From Asparagus officinalis (lineage: Eukaryota > Streptophyta > Magnoliopsida > Asparagales > Asparagaceae), in the NCBI RefSeq assembly GCF_001876935.1, contig NC_033794.1, positions 7,365,562-7,429,561 on the forward strand: DNA of 64,000 bases, read 5' to 3'. Made by a program: the position numbers and the translations under genes. A model generated the notes under the pieces. That model saw only the letters and a program-made list of their open reading frames with translations, was not told the origin of the DNA and did no database searches. Positions 11,110 through 24,751 of this stretch are shown here, piece by piece. Every line of letters starts with the position of its first letter. Within the stretch, counting starts at the first letter, position 1.

Positions 11110-11926
11110 ATAACGAAAATAAAAATTACAACTTTCTTGAAAATAAACACAAGATCCGTTTATCGTCTCTTACTTGCGTGGGTCTTTAGCCTGTGACGGG
11201 GACGTCGATATCCGTGGACTACCTGGCAATCAGATCTGATCCAGAAAAATCGGGCAGAGCTTCGTCGATCCGCGAGGAGATCTAGAAACTTGGAGCGCCT
11301 ATCTCGGATAAAGCGAGATATTTGCTCTTCTTAGGATTACTGACGAGGGATAATGCTAAGGAACGGATGCGGGTGATGTAGATCTGATGAAGAACTCTCT
11401 TGTGTTGAAGTGCTCGATCACTCTTCACTCCAGCAGGGCTTCGCCAATTCTCCAAAAATCCAGATGCCCAAAAGTGAGGCCTAAGGCTTCTATTTATAGG
11501 CGACACCTATGGGGTGTCCCCAAAAATCTAGGACACCCCTGGGGTGTCCCAAAAAATCTAGGACACCCCTGGGGTGTCTCCAAAAATCCGAGACACTCCG
11601 CTGTAAATTCTTCGTCCGAACTCGGATTTTAGTGATTCGAATTGCGTTGGAATTCTGACGAAGAGTTCTATCAGCCCCGATGGTTGGATTATCTATAGAA
11701 TGAACGAGACACGAAAGACGTTGTTTTTTTTGTAAACATCGCGGGGGCTCTCGATTAGCCTGTGCCTTCGTTATTCCGAAATTCTGTCAGCTCACGTAGT
11801 TCGTCGATTCACTTCAAGCGTTCACCGACGTCAATCGAACTCCTGTGAACCAGATAGTGACGTTCATTGTCGTTCCTTAACACTGAGCTATTCGTGGAGA
11901 CCTATAGGCAATTTTCGATGCCTACA
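11043..11926 (-). repeat. 5' LTR of the gag-only element
   Basis: This 884-bp direct copy of 3957-4840 differs mostly by single C/T or G/A changes. Its outer end (TGTAGGCATCG on the minus strand) abuts the TTTGT duplication. It should contain the element promoter, but I could not fix a TATA box with confidence. Confidence 0.93.
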
Positions 11927-14900
11927 TTTGTCAATCCAAAAATTTAGATTTTGTCAGCTATATAACCCACGGTATTTGACTATTTTAGTCATTTCGAACT
12001 AGTGACAAATAATTACGCGGAGTCAAAATTATATTATTTTTATAGCTATAATTCATGACTTTTGTTCATTTTTATACATTTCTACCCAAAGGAGAAAATT
12101 TTGAAGAGTTGAAAATTCATGATGCATGAGCTATAACTCACAATTTTCGGCCATTTTTAGTAATTTTAACCAATTGAGTAATAATTTTGCGGTGATCAAA
12201 ATTTACTATTTCGTGAGTTATAACCCACAAATTTTTACCTTTTTTGTCATTTCAACCAATTAACAAATTCATGTTTTTATGAGCTATAGCCCTTGATTTT
12301 TATCCATTTTTATTCATTTCCAACCCAAAGAAAGTCATATTGCAAAGTCCAAAATTCAGGATTTCAAAAGCTACAACCCATGAATTTTGGATATTTTTAG
12401 ATATTTTAATCATTTGGATAATAATTCTATTATGGCTAAATTCACGACTTCGTTAGCTATATACCACAATTTTTGGACATTTTTAGTCATATCGATCTAT
12501 TGGCAAATAATTTGGCAGAATTAAAAATTCATGTTTTTACAAGTTATAATCCATGATTTTTTGTCAATTTTTGTTCATTTTGATCCAGGAGAAACAATTT
12601 TACGGAGTCTAAAAATTCACGATTTTATGAGCTCTAACCAACAATTTTTTGCCATTTTTAGTCATTCTGACTCATTAGCAAAAAAAATTGTGACTGCCAA
12701 AATTAACGATTTTATGAGTTATGACCCATAATTTTGGCCACTTTTAGTTGATTCGACCAATTTGATAAACAAATTGACGATAGCAAAAAATCTAGATTTT
12801 TTGAGCTATAACCAATGACTTGTAGATATTTTTAGTCATTTCAACCCATTATCAAATAATTCTACTGATTCTAAAAATTCATGTTTTCATGAACTATAAC
12901 TTTAAATTTTATCTTTCATTCATTTTGAGACAATGGATGTTTTTTGTAATATTGCATAGTGTCCAAAATTTAAGATTTAATGAGCTATAAGCCATAATTT
13001 TTTGTTATTTTACTTATTTTGAGCCATTGGTAAATAATTTTGGGAAGTCTAGAATTCACGTTTTCATTAGCTATAACCAATAATTTTTGTCCATTTTAAT
13101 CCATTTTGATCAAAAGGAAATTTTTTTTGCAGAGTCTAAAATTCACGATTTCAAGAGCTACAAGCCACGAAATTAGGCCATTTTTAGTTGTTTTGACCAA
13201 TTGGACAAATACTTTTGCCATGTTCAAAATTCAAGTTTTCATGAGTTATAACCCATGATTTTTGTCAATTTATGTTCATTTTGGCTCAAAGGGAAAAATA
13301 TTTCCTAGATTCTAAAATTCACAATTTCATGAGCTATAACAAATGATTTTTTGTCACTTTTAGTCAGTTCGACCCATTGGCAAAAAAATGTTGATGTTGT
13401 CAAAATTCACCTCCTTTTGAGCTATAACCCAAGGAAAAAAAATTGCAAAGTCCAAAATTCGCGATTTTATGAGCTCTATCCCACAATTTGTTTGCCTTTT
13501 TAGTCATTTTGACCAATTTACAAATAAATTATGAGCTATAACCCATAAAATTTGTATATTTTTTATCGATTCGGCTAATTGGATAAATAACTTTGTAGTT
13601 GCCAAAATTCTGGATTTCTTGAGCTATAACTCAAAAATTTTAAGTCATTTTTAGTCGTTTTAACCCATTGGTAATAATTTCGCAGTGGTCATAATTCATG
13701 ATTTTGTGAGCTAAATCATGAGTTAGAACCCACGATTTTGGTCATTTTAGTCATCTCGGTTGTTTAGTAAATAATTGCGCGGTTGTCAAAATTCACAAGT
13801 TCGTATGCTATAACCCACGATTTTTGCCATTTTTAAGTCATTTCAACCAATTAGATAAATAAGTTTGCGGTAGCTAAAACTCTAGATTTTGTGAGCAATA
13901 ACACAAGTTTTTTTTGCTATACTAGTTATTTTGACTCATTGGCAAATAATTCAATGAGTATAAAATTTTATTTTTATGATTTAAAAACCAAGTTTGTCCA
14001 TTTTCATTCGTTTCGACCCAAAGTATTTATTTTTTTTTGCAGAGTACAAAGTTCAAGATTTCAAGAGCTTTAACCCACAAATTTTTACTATTTTTAATCA
14101 TTTTGACCATTTGAATAAATAAGTTTGTGATGGTTAAAATTAACAATTTTATAAGATACAAAGAGCGATTTTTTACCTTTTTTTACTCGTTTCGACTCAT
14201 TAGCAAAAAACTTTGCAAAGTTTAGAATTCATATTTTTATGAGCTATAGCCCATAACTTTGTTCATTTTGACTTAAGTAAAAAATTCAAAAAGTCTGAAA
14301 TTCATGATTTCATGAGCTATAACCTATAGTTTTTGCTATTTTTGGCGTTTCGATCCATTAGCAAAAAACATCGCTATTGCCAAATTCATGAGTTAGTGGG
14401 CTATAACACATGATTTTCGCCCTTTTTTTATCATTTTAACCAACTGGATAAATTAAATAATTTCATGATAGCCAAAATTGTAGATATCAAGAGCTATTAC
14501 CTATAACTTCTGGCTATTTTTAGTCGTTTCAACCTATTGATAAATAATTTTGCAATGTCTAAAATTCATTCTTTGATGATCTTTAACCTAGATTTTTGTC
14601 CATTTTTGTACACTTCAACCCAAGGAAAGATTTTGTAGAGTCCAAAATTTACAATGTCATGAGTCATAACCCACGAATTTTGGCATTTTTAGTCATTTCC
14701 ACTCTATGATAAATATTTTCATGAAGACTAAAATTCACGATTTCGTGAGCTATAACTCATGATTTTTGATAAGTTTTACTCATTTTGACTCACTCACGAG
14801 CAATTTTGCGATAGCCAAAATTCACGTTTCATGAGCTATAATTAATGATTTTTAACTTTTAGACCCATTGATAAAAAAAATTCACGGTGTACATAATTTA

Positions 14901-17582
14901 TGATTTCATGAGCTAAATCATAAGCTATAGCTCACGATTTTTGACCGTTTTGGCAAAAATTTCCATAATTATCATAATTCAAAATTTTGTGAATTACAAC
15001 CTTTGATTTTTTTTTTGCTATTTTTAGTTGTTTCAACCAGTTGGATAAATAAGTTCAAGATGACCAAAAAATTTACAATTTTGCGAGCAATAACTAATAA
15101 TTTTGATCATTTTTAGTCGTTTCGACCATTGCAAAATAATTTCTGCATGTCTAAACTTCCACTCTTCATGAGCTATAACCCATGATTTTTGTCCACTTTC
15201 ATTCGTTTTGACCTAAAGGAAAATATTTCATAGAATAAAAAATTCCTAATTTCAAGAGCTACAACCTATAAATTTGGGTCATTTTTCTTAGTTTCAACCA
15301 ATTGGATAAATAATTTTAGCTAATATTCACAATTACATGAGCTATAATCCATGATTTTTAGCCTTTTTAATCATTTTGAGACCTATTGGCAAATAATTTT
15401 ATAGAGTTCAAAATTCATGTTATCACGACCAATAATTTCTGTTAATTTTCATTCATTTTGACCAAAATTAAAATTTTCTATAGAGTCTAAAATTCACAAT
15501 TTCATGAGCTAGAAACTACTATTTTTGTCATTTCTTATCATTTTGACTCATTGGAAAAAGTTTTTGATATTGTACAATCACAATTTTGTGAGATATAATC
15601 TATGATTTTGGTAAATTTTACCTGTTTTGACCTATCAGATAAATTAACTAATTTTGTTGTTGCTAAAATCCTAGATTTCATGACCTATAACCCATGACTT
15701 TTAGTCATTTCTAGTCGTTTCAACCCAGTAACAAATAATTTCGTGGTGTCTAAAATTTATCTTCTCATCAGCTATAACCTTGATTTTTGTCCATTTTTGT
15801 TTATTTCGATCCAAAGAAAAAAATTTACATAGCCCAAAATTTACGATTTCATGAGCTATAACCCATAAATTTTTGGTTATTTTGAGTAGTTTTGATCAAC
15901 TGAATAAATTATTTGCATTGCCAAAATTCAAGATTTCGTAAGCTAACCCATGAGTTTTGGCCATTTTTTATCGTTTCCATCCAATGAGCTATAACTCATG
16001 ATATTTATTAATTTTGACACAAGGTAAAAAAATTTGTACAATTCAAAATTCATGATTTCATGAGCTATAACTCAAAAAAATTTTATCATTTCAAATAATT
16101 GACAATAAAATTCGCGGTGGCCAAAATTTATGATTTTGTGAGCTAAATCATGAGCTATAGCTAATATTTTTTGCCCTTTTTTTAGTTGTTTTGATCAATT
16201 AGAAAATAATTTTGTAGCTGTCAAAATTGATAATTTGGTGAGTTACAACCCATAATTTTTAACTATTTTTAGTCGTTTCAACCAATTAGATAAATAAGTT
16301 CGCAGTGGCTAAAATTCTAGATATCATGAGCAATAACTCATGATTTTTGGTCATTTTTATTCATTTCAAGCAATTGGCAAAAAAAAAATCTTGGAGTCTG
16401 AAAATCATGTTTTCATTAGTTATAACCCTATTTTTTAGCCATTTTTGTTCATTTCAACTAGAAAAAAAAATTCATAGTCTAAAATTCATAATTTTGAGAG
16501 TTATAGCCCACGAATTTTGATAATTTTTTTTGTCATTTTGACCAATTGGACAAATAATTTTCAGATGGCCAAAAGTCATGATTTATTTAGCTATAATCCA
16601 CTATTTTTGCTGTTTTAAGTAGTTTCGACCCATTGGCAAAAAATTTCGATTTTGTCAAAATTTACAATTTCGTGAGCTATAACCCATGATTTTGGTCATT
16701 TTCAGTTGTTTCTACGAATTTGATAAATAATTGTGCGTTGGCTAAAACTCTAGATTTCACGATCTATAAACCTATGACTATTTGTCATATTTAGTCACTT
16801 CATCCCATTAACAAATAATTTCGCATAGTCTAAAATACATGCTTTCGTGAGCTATAACATTGATTTTCGTCCATTTTCGTTTATTGCAACCTATGGGGGG
16901 GAATTCGTATATGCTAAAATTCAAGATTTCATGAGCCATAGCTCATGAATTTTGGTCATTTTTAGTCAATTTCACTCAATGACAAATAATTTTATGAAGT
17001 CCACAATTCACGATTTCGTGAGTTGTAACCCACGATTTTGGACCATTTTTAGTTTCTTTGACCCATTCGTAAATAATTTCACGGTGGCCAAAATTCACAT
17101 TTCGTAAGCTATAACCTACGATTTCATGCCATTTTAGTCATTTCGAACCATAGACAAAAAATTTTGCAAAGTTAAAAATTTATGTTTACATGAACTATAA
17201 CCCATGATTTTTATCAATTTTCATTCATTTTGACTCATGCGAAAGAATTTTTGGAGTTCAAAATTCACAATTCATAAGCTTTTAACACACAAAATCTTGC
17301 CATTTTTAGTCATTTTGACGCATTAGCAAAAAAATTCGAGGAAAAATTTACGATTTCGTGAGCTGCACATGATTTTTGGCCATTTATAATCGTTTCAACC
17401 AATTGGATGGATAATTTTGCAGTGGCATAAATTCTCAATTTTTTGAGTTATAAACCATAATTTTTTTCCATTTTTATTCATTTCAACCTATTGGTAAATA
17501 ATTTTACAAAAGTCAAAATTCATAATTTTATGAGTTATTACCTACGATTTTTGGACATGCTTAGTTGTTTTGACCAGTATTT
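11927..17582. repeat. Degenerate AT-rich satellite of about 88 bp, piece 2 (largest)
   Basis: About 5.65 kb of the same satellite as at 1990-3956. Monomers fall into recognisable variants: a 'caattggataaataa...ggtggccaaaattctaga' type, a 'cccattggcaaataa...gagtctaaaattcatgttttcatgagc' type, and a 'gatttttgtccattttcattcattttgacccaagg' type that follows the second one. Short open frames have no family signature. The piece ends at the TATTT duplication (17578-17582). Confidence 0.92.
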
Positions 17583-18239
17583 TGTAGGATCTGTTCTAAT
17601 TACACCAAAAACACTAGGGGGGTGAATAGTATTTTATAAAATTTATGCAAAGTACATTATAATTTGCAAAGAAGAAATGACAATCATAGAAAATACCAAT
17701 CACAAACACAGAATTTTATACTGGTTCCACCACCTAGGTGTACATCCAGTCCCTAAGCAAATCCCGCTTGAGAGTTCCACTATGATCTTGAAAAACTTAC
17801 AAAATCAAAACATCAAACCTGACCAATTTGCAAGTCCCCGCAAATTGCAACCAATCTCTTCACCAAGAGATTACACCTCTCACACCTGAGAGAATACTTG
17901 ACTTGATACAACTTGATTCCTATAAGCCTTGATAATATTGTGATGTGTAGTAGTGGCTAGGAATATTTTGAATCTCTGAAAATTGCCTAACTTGATTGTA
18001 TATTGAATGAGGATCAAAGACAAAATCAGAAAATGATTTTTCTCAACACTTTTGTGAAATCTGAAAATTTTTCTTTTGAAAGATGAACAAAATTTGAATC
18101 TTCTATATAGGAATTCGTGACCCAAAAATTCTGAATATATAACATATTTATAGCCTTGAAAAGACAAGTTTCCAAACCCTCAAAATGTACACAAAAACGG
18201 CTATAAATTGTTTTCAATTTGAATTTTAATATGTCAGAA

Positions 18240-18560
18240 AACTGTCTTAGTAGTCGACTATAATGGTTATTAGTCGACTACTCTATAATACAGAAAGTAT
18301 GAAATTCAAAAATCAAAGCTTAGTAGTCGACTATAATCCTTAGTAGTTGACTACTCTGTAATACAGAAAGTCTGGAAATCAAAATTCAAAGCTCAGTAGT
18401 CGACTATAATCCTTAGTAGTCGACTACTCTGTAAAACAAAAGTTATGGAAATCAAAATTCAAAGCTGAGTAGTCGACTATAATTCTTAGTAGTCGACTAC
18501 TCTGTAATTTTACAGAAACTTATATTTTGGTTTTAGACTTCAGTAGTCGACTACTAAGGG
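18240..18560. repeat. Tandem repeat of about 60-64 bp with GTCGAC palindromes inside the solo LTR
   Basis: Units contain tagtagtcgactataatcct, then tagtagtcgactactctgta, then atacagaaagt and gaaatcaaaattcaaagct. About four copies are present. The paired TAGTAGTCGACTA palindromes allow local stem formation. Confidence 0.85.
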
Positions 18561-18608
18561 GTGAAAATGTTATGTATGAAATATTTTTAGACTCAATGAT
18601 TAACTAAA

Positions 18609-18740
18609 TACTCTAATGGTTAACATAGGAGATTTCTATTGTTAACCAACACACTAAGCCTGTGTTAGTGTGTACTCTAATGGTTAACATAGGAGATTTC
18701 TATTGTTAACCAACACACTAAGCCTGTGTTAGTGTGTTCT
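18609..18740. repeat. Tandem duplication of about 64 bp inside the solo LTR
   Basis: The block running from ctctaatggttaacatagga to actaagcctgtgttagtgtg occurs twice back to back (from about 18612 and 18676), essentially identical. Each copy contains the small palindromes ggttaac/gttaacc and aacacac...gtgtgtt. Confidence 0.85.
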
Positions 18741-18986
18741 AATCTCTATGTGTGTGTATGTGAAAGTGATCAAGACTTGTACAAAATTTCTAAGTAAAGA
18801 AAATGTAAAAAGAATTACATTGATATATAAGTTCTTCATCTTCTTTACTTATTGATGCCTTGAACTCATCTTGTACTTTGTTCATATTGATAACTACATT
18901 GAAATGTTAGTACATACACATAGTGATTCACATTATGAATAAATTGTTATCATCAAACTTATATCATGGGGACATGATATCCAACA

Positions 18987-21900
18987 TATTTTGCATTGGT
19001 TAAATTTTAAGATTTCATGTGATATAATCCTTGGTTTTTACCATATTTAGTAGAGTAATTGGATAAATAATTTTGCGGTGACTAAAATTCTAGATTTCGT
19101 GAGCTATAACCCACGATTTTTTGCTATTTTTAGCCTTTTTGCCCCCCTTGGCAAATAATTTTATGGTAACCAAAATCTATAACTTCGTGAGGTATATCGT
19201 ATAATTTTTGGCTATTTTTAGTCATTTAAAACCATTAACAAATAATTTCACTGTGTCCCAAATTCATGATTTTATGAACTATAACCCACGATTTTTGTAA
19301 ATTTTCATTAATTTCTGCCCAAGGTAAAAAAAATTATCAAGTCTAAAACTCACGAAATTATTTATTGTTTTGACCCATAATTTTATGAGCTATGACTTCA
19401 CAATTTTATGAGCTATGACCCATAATTTTTTTTACCATTTTTTATTGTTTTGACCCATTAGCAAAAAAAAATTATGGTGACAAAAATTCATGATTTAGTA
19501 AGCTAAATCTTGAACAATAACCCATAAATTTTGCCATTTTTATTTCTTTTAACCCATTGACAAAAAATTTCACGGTTGTCAAAATTCACAATTTCATGAG
19601 CTGTAACCCATGATTTTTTTGAATATTTTTGCTCATTTCAACCAATTGGATAAATAAGTTCAAGATAACAAAAATTTTGTATCTCGTGAGCAATAATCAA
19701 TGATTTTGGGCAATTTTTATTTATTTTTACCCGTTGAAAAATAATTTCTGAGAGCCCGAGATTTATGTTTTCATGAGCTATAACCTACAATTATTATCAA
19801 TTGTTGTTCAGTTTGATCCAAAGAAATTTTTTTTGCAGAGCTCAAAATTCACAATTTTAAGAGCTACAACCCCATGAATTTTGGTCATATTTAGACATTT
19901 TGACTAATTGGATGAATAATTTTACGGTGGCTAAGATTCACAATTTTATGAGCTATAACCCATAATTTTTTATCATCTTTGGTCGTTTTAACCTACTGGT
20001 AAATATTTTTATGGAGTTCAAAAGTCATATTTTCATGAGCTATAATCCATGATTTTTGTAAATTTTCATTCATTTTGACCCAAGGAAAAAAATTCGCGGA
20101 CTTCGAAATTTATGACCATATAAGCTACATCACAAGATTTTTTCCCATTTCTAATCGTTTCCACCTATTGGCAAAAAAAATCACTGAGTCTAAAATTCAT
20201 TATTTTTTGAGCTATAACTTAGGATTTTGGGCATTTTTAGCTGTTTCAACCAATTGGATAAATAATTTTATGGTGGCCAAAAATCTAGATTTCATGAGCT
20301 ATAACCTACGATTTTTGGCCATTTTTAGTCATTTCAAACCATTGTCACATAATTTTGCAGCATCCAAAATTCACTATTTCAAGAGTTATAATACACGAGT
20401 TTTGGTCATTTTTAGTCATTTCGACCCATTGTGAAATAATTTCAATTCATAGAGTCTGAGATTTACTATTTCACAAGTTATAACCATAATTTTTTCTCAT
20501 TTTTATTCATTTCGATCCATTAGTAAATTTTTTTTGTGGAGTCCCAAATTCAAGATTTCGTGAGCTAACCCACGATTTTTTACTATTTTAAGTTGTTTCG
20601 GCCCATTGGGAAAAAGTTTCATGGCAACCGAAATTCACGATTTCATGAGGTAAAGCGTGAGATACAACCCATAATTTTTTATCATTTTTATACATTTTGA
20701 TCCATTGACAAAAATTATTTCAGTTGTCAAAATTCACAATTTCATGAGCTACACATTTTTTTCTATTTTTAGTCATTTCGACTCATTGGCAAATAATTTT
20801 ACAATGACCAAAATTCACAATTTAGTAAGCTAGATCGTGAGCGACCTATGATTTTTTCCTTTTTTGTACATTTTGATCAATTGATAAAAAAAATTGTAGT
20901 CGTCAAAATTCATAATTTTATGACCTATAACCCATAATTTTGTGGCCATTTTTAGTTGTTTCAACTAATTAGGTAAATAAGTTCAAGATGGACAAAATCT
21001 TAGATCTTGTGAGCAATAACCAATGAATTTTGGATATTTTTATTCATTTTTGATTGATTGCCAAATAAATCATGAGCTATAACCTACAATTTTTGTCTAT
21101 TTTCATTCATTTCGACCCAAAGGAGGAAAAACTTCGCAGAGTCCAAAATTCACGATTTCAATAGCTACACCCCACGAATTTTGGTCATTTTTGGTTGTTT
21201 TGACTAAACAGATGAATAATTTTGTGGTGGTCATAATTCACGATTTCGTGAGCTATAACCCACGATTTTGTCCATTTCAGTTGTTTCGAACTATTAGCAA
21301 ATAATTTTAACAGAGTTTAATATTCATGTTGTCATAAGTTATAAACCACAACATTTGTCTATTTTCGTTCATTTTGATCCATGGAAAAAAATTCCGCAAA
21401 GCCCAAAATTTACGATTTTCATAAGCTATAACCTAGGATTTTTTATCAATTTTAATTATTCAACTCATTGGCAAAAAATTTCATTGCTACCAAATTCTGC
21501 AATTTCGAGAGCTATAACCCATGATTTTGGCAATTTTAGTCATCTCAACTAATTGGATAAACTATTTTGTTGTGACCAAAATTCTAGATTTCGTTAGCTA
21601 TAACTCATGACTTTTGGTGATTTTTTGTTATTTTAGCTAATTTGACAAATAATTTAGTCGTCTCTAAAATTAATATTTTCATAGTTTACCTTGATTTTTT
21701 TTCCGTTTCTTTTCTTTTCGACACCAGTGAAAAAATTTCGTTCCTAAATTCATGAATTTTAATAGCTCAAGAAATTATGATTTTTTTGTCTTTTTTAGTT
21801 ATTTCGATCAATTGGATAAGTAATTTTATGATGACCAAAAATCTAAATTTTGTGAGCTATAACTCACAATCTTTGGCCATTTTTATTTGCTTTGAACTAT

Positions 21901-22839
21901 TGGCACATAATTCTATAGGGGCTAAAATTTACGATTTCTAGAGTCATAACGCATGAGTTTTGGTAATTTTTAGTCATTTCAACACATTAATAAATAATTT
22001 CGTGTCATCCAAAATTCACTATTTCACGAGCTATAACCTACAATTTTTTCTCATTTTTATTCGTTTCGACCCATTGGTAAAAAAAATTGTGGAGTCCCAA
22101 ATTTAGGATTTCGTGAGCTATATCCCATGATTTTTTGCCTTTTTTAGCTGGTTCAACTCATTAACAAATAATTTCATGGAGTTCAAAATTCATGTATTTA
22201 TGAGCTATAATCCATAATTGTTATTAATTTTCATTAATTTTAACCTCATATAAAAAATTTCATAAAGTCTAAAATTCACGATTTCATGAGCAATAACTCA
22301 CACGATTTCAAAAGCCATAACCCACGAATTTTGACCATTTTTAGTCGTTTCGAGCAAATGGATGAATAATTTTGTGGTGGCCAAAATTCACGGTTTTCTG
22401 AGCTATAACCCATGATTTTATCCATTTTTAATCATTTCGACCCACTGACAAATACTTTTGTAGAGTTTAAAATTCATGTTTTCATGAGCTATAACCCAAT
22501 ATTTTTGTCAGTCTTTATTTTGATCTAAGGAAAAAAAATTGTAAAATTCAAAATTTAGGAATCATGAGTTATAACCCTCGATTTTTTTTCTATTTTTAGT
22601 CATATCAACCAATTGGCAAAAAAATTTGTTGTTGCCAAAATTCACAATTTTGAGAGTTATAACCCATGATTTTGGATATGTTTAGTCATTTCGACTAGTT
22701 GAAGAAATTATTTCATGGTTACCAAATTTCTAGATTCTGAGAGTTATAACTCATGACTTTTGGCCATATTTATTTATTTCAACTTGGTAAATAATTTAGC
22801 AGAAAATTTATGTTTTCATGAGCTATAACCATCTACGTT
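18987..22839. repeat. Degenerate AT-rich satellite of about 88 bp, piece 3
   Basis: Continuation of the satellite with the same landmarks (gagctataaccca, catttttagtc, ccattggcaaataatttt). It starts at the right TATTT duplication and ends at the ACGTT duplication (22835-22839) next to the Cassandra element. No gene is seen. Confidence 0.92.
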
Positions 22840-23128
22840 TGTAATATCCCAACCCTTGAGAGGGTGATATGATTAGTATTGATAGATTTGATTGGAATAC
22901 TCGTACCACCAAGATGCATCTTCTTTTCGGGAACCCAGCTCTTAGAAACTCCAAAGTTAAGCGTGCTTGGCCTGGAGAAAGTCTAGGATGGGTGACCCTC
23001 ATGGGAAGTTTTCCAGGAAGCACGTGAGTGAGGACAAAACATGCTGAAAAGACATGTGATGGTTTGTGAGGCCAGTCCATCAGATCTAATAGCGTACCGA
23101 CTCTGGGATTCCGGGGCGGGGCGTTACA
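22840..23128 (+). repeat. Cassandra 5' LTR with 5S rRNA-derived segment
   Basis: Positions about 22895-23024 resemble plant 5S rRNA, including the internal promoter blocks: box A-like agttaagcgtgcttgg (22955-22970) and the intermediate/box C region taggatgggtgacc (22984-22997) followed by tgggaagt. An insertion near the end and substitutions elsewhere rule out a functional 5S gene. RNA polymerase III promotion is known for the family and is inferred here. Confidence 0.9.
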
Positions 23129-23130
23129 AA

Positions 23131-23142
23131 TTGTATCAGAGC
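23131..23142 (+). promoter_or_regulatory. Cassandra primer-binding site
   Basis: TTGTATCAGAGC lies two bases inside the 5' LTR and pairs with the 3' end of initiator tRNA-Met except for one position. Confidence 0.85.
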
Positions 23143-23318
23143 AAAGCCAACTGGAATTGTGAGAGCTAAGTGCTATGCGGCGCAAAGTGCTACGTCAAGA
23201 GGGCGGGAGCCACCTCTTGAGGCAGTAGGAGCCACCTCTAGAATCTCACACGGATGGTACGGTCTTGGATGATATGATTTGGCGCAACGAGGACGTTGCG
23301 AGTTTAAGTGGGGGAGTT

Positions 23319-23607
23319 TGTAATATCCCAACCCTTGAGAGGGTGATGTGATTAGTATTGATAGATTTGATTGGAATACTCATACCACCAAGATGTATTT
23401 TCTTTTCGGGAACCCAGCTCTTAGAAACTTCAAAGTTAAGCGTGCTTGGCCTGGAGAAATTCTAGGATGGGTGACCCCCCTGGGAAGTTTTCCAGGAAGC
23501 ACGTGAGTGAGGACAAAACATGCTAAAAAGATATGTGGTGGTTTGTGAGGCCGGTCCATCAGATCTAATAGCGTACCGACTCCGGGATTCCGGGGCGGGG
23601 CATTACA
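23319..23607 (+). repeat. Cassandra 3' LTR with 5S rRNA-derived segment
   Basis: Same length as the 5' LTR. The 5S-like segment is at about 23374-23503 and box A-like sequence is retained. Most differences from the 5' LTR are C/T or G/A changes, as expected from methylated-cytosine decay. Confidence 0.9.
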
Positions 23608-24235
23608 ACGTTCTTTTCAGCCCAAGGGAAAAAATTTCACAGAGTCCAAATTTCCAATTTTATGAGCTTTAACTCATGATTTTTGTCCATTTTCATTCAT
23701 TTCGACCCAAGAAAAAAAATTCACATAGTCCAAAAATCATGATTTCATGGGCTATAACCCATAAAATTTGGCCATTTTTACTCATTTCCACCCAATGGCA
23801 AATATCTCCACGAAGTCTAAAATTCATGATTTCATAAGCTGTAACCCACGAAATTTGGGCATTTTTAGTTGTTTCAACCCATTCATAGATAATTATGCAG
23901 TGACAAATATTCACATTTCATGAGCTATAAACCCATAAATTTTGGCTATTTTTACTCATCCACCCAATGGAAAATATCTTCACAAAGTCTAAAATTCATG
24001 ATTTCATGAGCTATAACCCATAATTTTTGGGCATTTTTAGTTGTTTCGACTCATTCACAAATAATTTTGCAGTGGCAAATATTCATGTTTCATGATTTAT
24101 GATTTTTAGCCATTTTAATCATTCCTATCAATTGTCAAATAATTTTGTGATATTAAAATTTTATATTTTCATGAGCTATAACCAACTATTTTTGTGAGTT
24201 TTCGTTCATTTCGAACCAAGTGAAAGGATATGTGA
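23608..24235. repeat. Degenerate AT-rich satellite of about 88 bp, piece 4 (right edge)
   Basis: The last satellite monomers, ending in the region of tttcgttcatttcgaacc at about 24220. To the right the sequence becomes unique. Confidence 0.88.
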
Positions 24236-24751
24236 TGCACATAAAATCACACATCTCAAATATAGCCACGATATGCATCTTGCATAGGATTTGTATCCTT
24301 TTTACTATCAAAAAGTAGTAGATAGACCGGTTTGATACTCGTTGATATATTTCGTGGTTGGCTGTGTTGCCTTTGTGTGTAAACTAGGAAAATAATGCAA
24401 TTTATGGGGGTATGATGAGCGTTAGATATAAAATAAATATTCATAACCACCCACTACGTAAATCAACAACTATAATTAATATAGTGGTCTCTCAACTACT
24501 TTATTGATAATAGTGACGATCTAAATCCCATTCACCTGGGCAGACATCTCAAAGAAAAATCTAAGAGATAAAATTTTGGTGGAGAATGCTCTAAGTGTAC
24601 TTAAATTTATAGGAGCTACACTCGTGCTAGTTAGAATGCAGTAAGTATAATATTTTTGTTCAGTAAAAAATTCAACGTCCTTCCTCTTACTCGCTAATTA
24701 CAATGAGAAATCAATCATGACCATCCTCCCTTCAAAACTCATGTCTTACAG
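24236..24751. other. Unique non-coding DNA between satellite and GH5 exon (intron or 5' truncation)
   Basis: About 515 bp without repeat structure or a supportable exon. It ends in a splice acceptor (ctcatgtcttacag, AG at 24750-24751). Either this is the end of an intron whose upstream exon is beyond the satellite and outside the window, or the gene lost its 5' part. Confidence 0.55.

Larger units (their letters stand above)
3957..11926 (-). mobile_element. Non-autonomous gag-only LTR retrotransposon (TR-GAG type), 7,970 bp
   Basis: Two 884-bp direct LTRs (3957-4840 and 11043-11926) begin TG and end CA. They are flanked by the perfect 5-bp duplication TTTGT (3952-3956 and 11927-11931), inside satellite DNA that continues on both sides. 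The LTRs differ at about 16 positions by eye (about 2%) with no indel seen, so the insertion is fairly young. The element reads on the minus strand: 5' LTR, a TGG-starting primer-site candidate, two short upstream open frames, a 540-residue gag protein, then 3.3 kb of non-coding tandem arrays, a polypurine tract and the 3' LTR. No protease, reverse transcriptase, RNase H or integrase is present, so it would depend on a partner, probably a Tat/Ogre-like Ty3 element judged from the gag C-terminus (inference). Confidence 0.9.
17583..18986. mobile_element. Solo LTR, 1,404 bp
   Basis: A unique segment with LTR termini TGTAGGAT...ATCCAACA is flanked by the perfect 5-bp duplication TATTT (17578-17582 and 18987-18991) inside the satellite. 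There is no second LTR, primer site, polypurine tract or coding capacity, as expected after LTR-LTR recombination. It begins with the 'ctaggggggtgaatagt' sequence common near the start of some plant copia LTRs (from memory, not checked). The weak open frames at 17677-18217 show no conserved domain. Strand is not assigned because no internal region remains. Confidence 0.85.
22840..23607 (+). mobile_element. Cassandra-type TRIM carrying 5S rRNA sequence, 768 bp
   Basis: Two 289-bp LTRs (22840-23128 and 23319-23607) begin TGTAATATCCC and end TTACA. The flanking duplication ACGTT is perfect (22835-22839 and 23608-23612). The 190-bp interior opens, two bases after the LTR, with TTGTATCAGAGC, one mismatch from the tRNA-Met primer site TGGTATCAGAGC. 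It closes with a purine-rich AAGTGGGGGAGTT before the second LTR. Both LTRs contain a 5S rRNA-like segment. No coding capacity: replication would need enzymes from another element. About 14 LTR differences (about 5%) suggest it is older than the gag-only element. Confidence 0.95.
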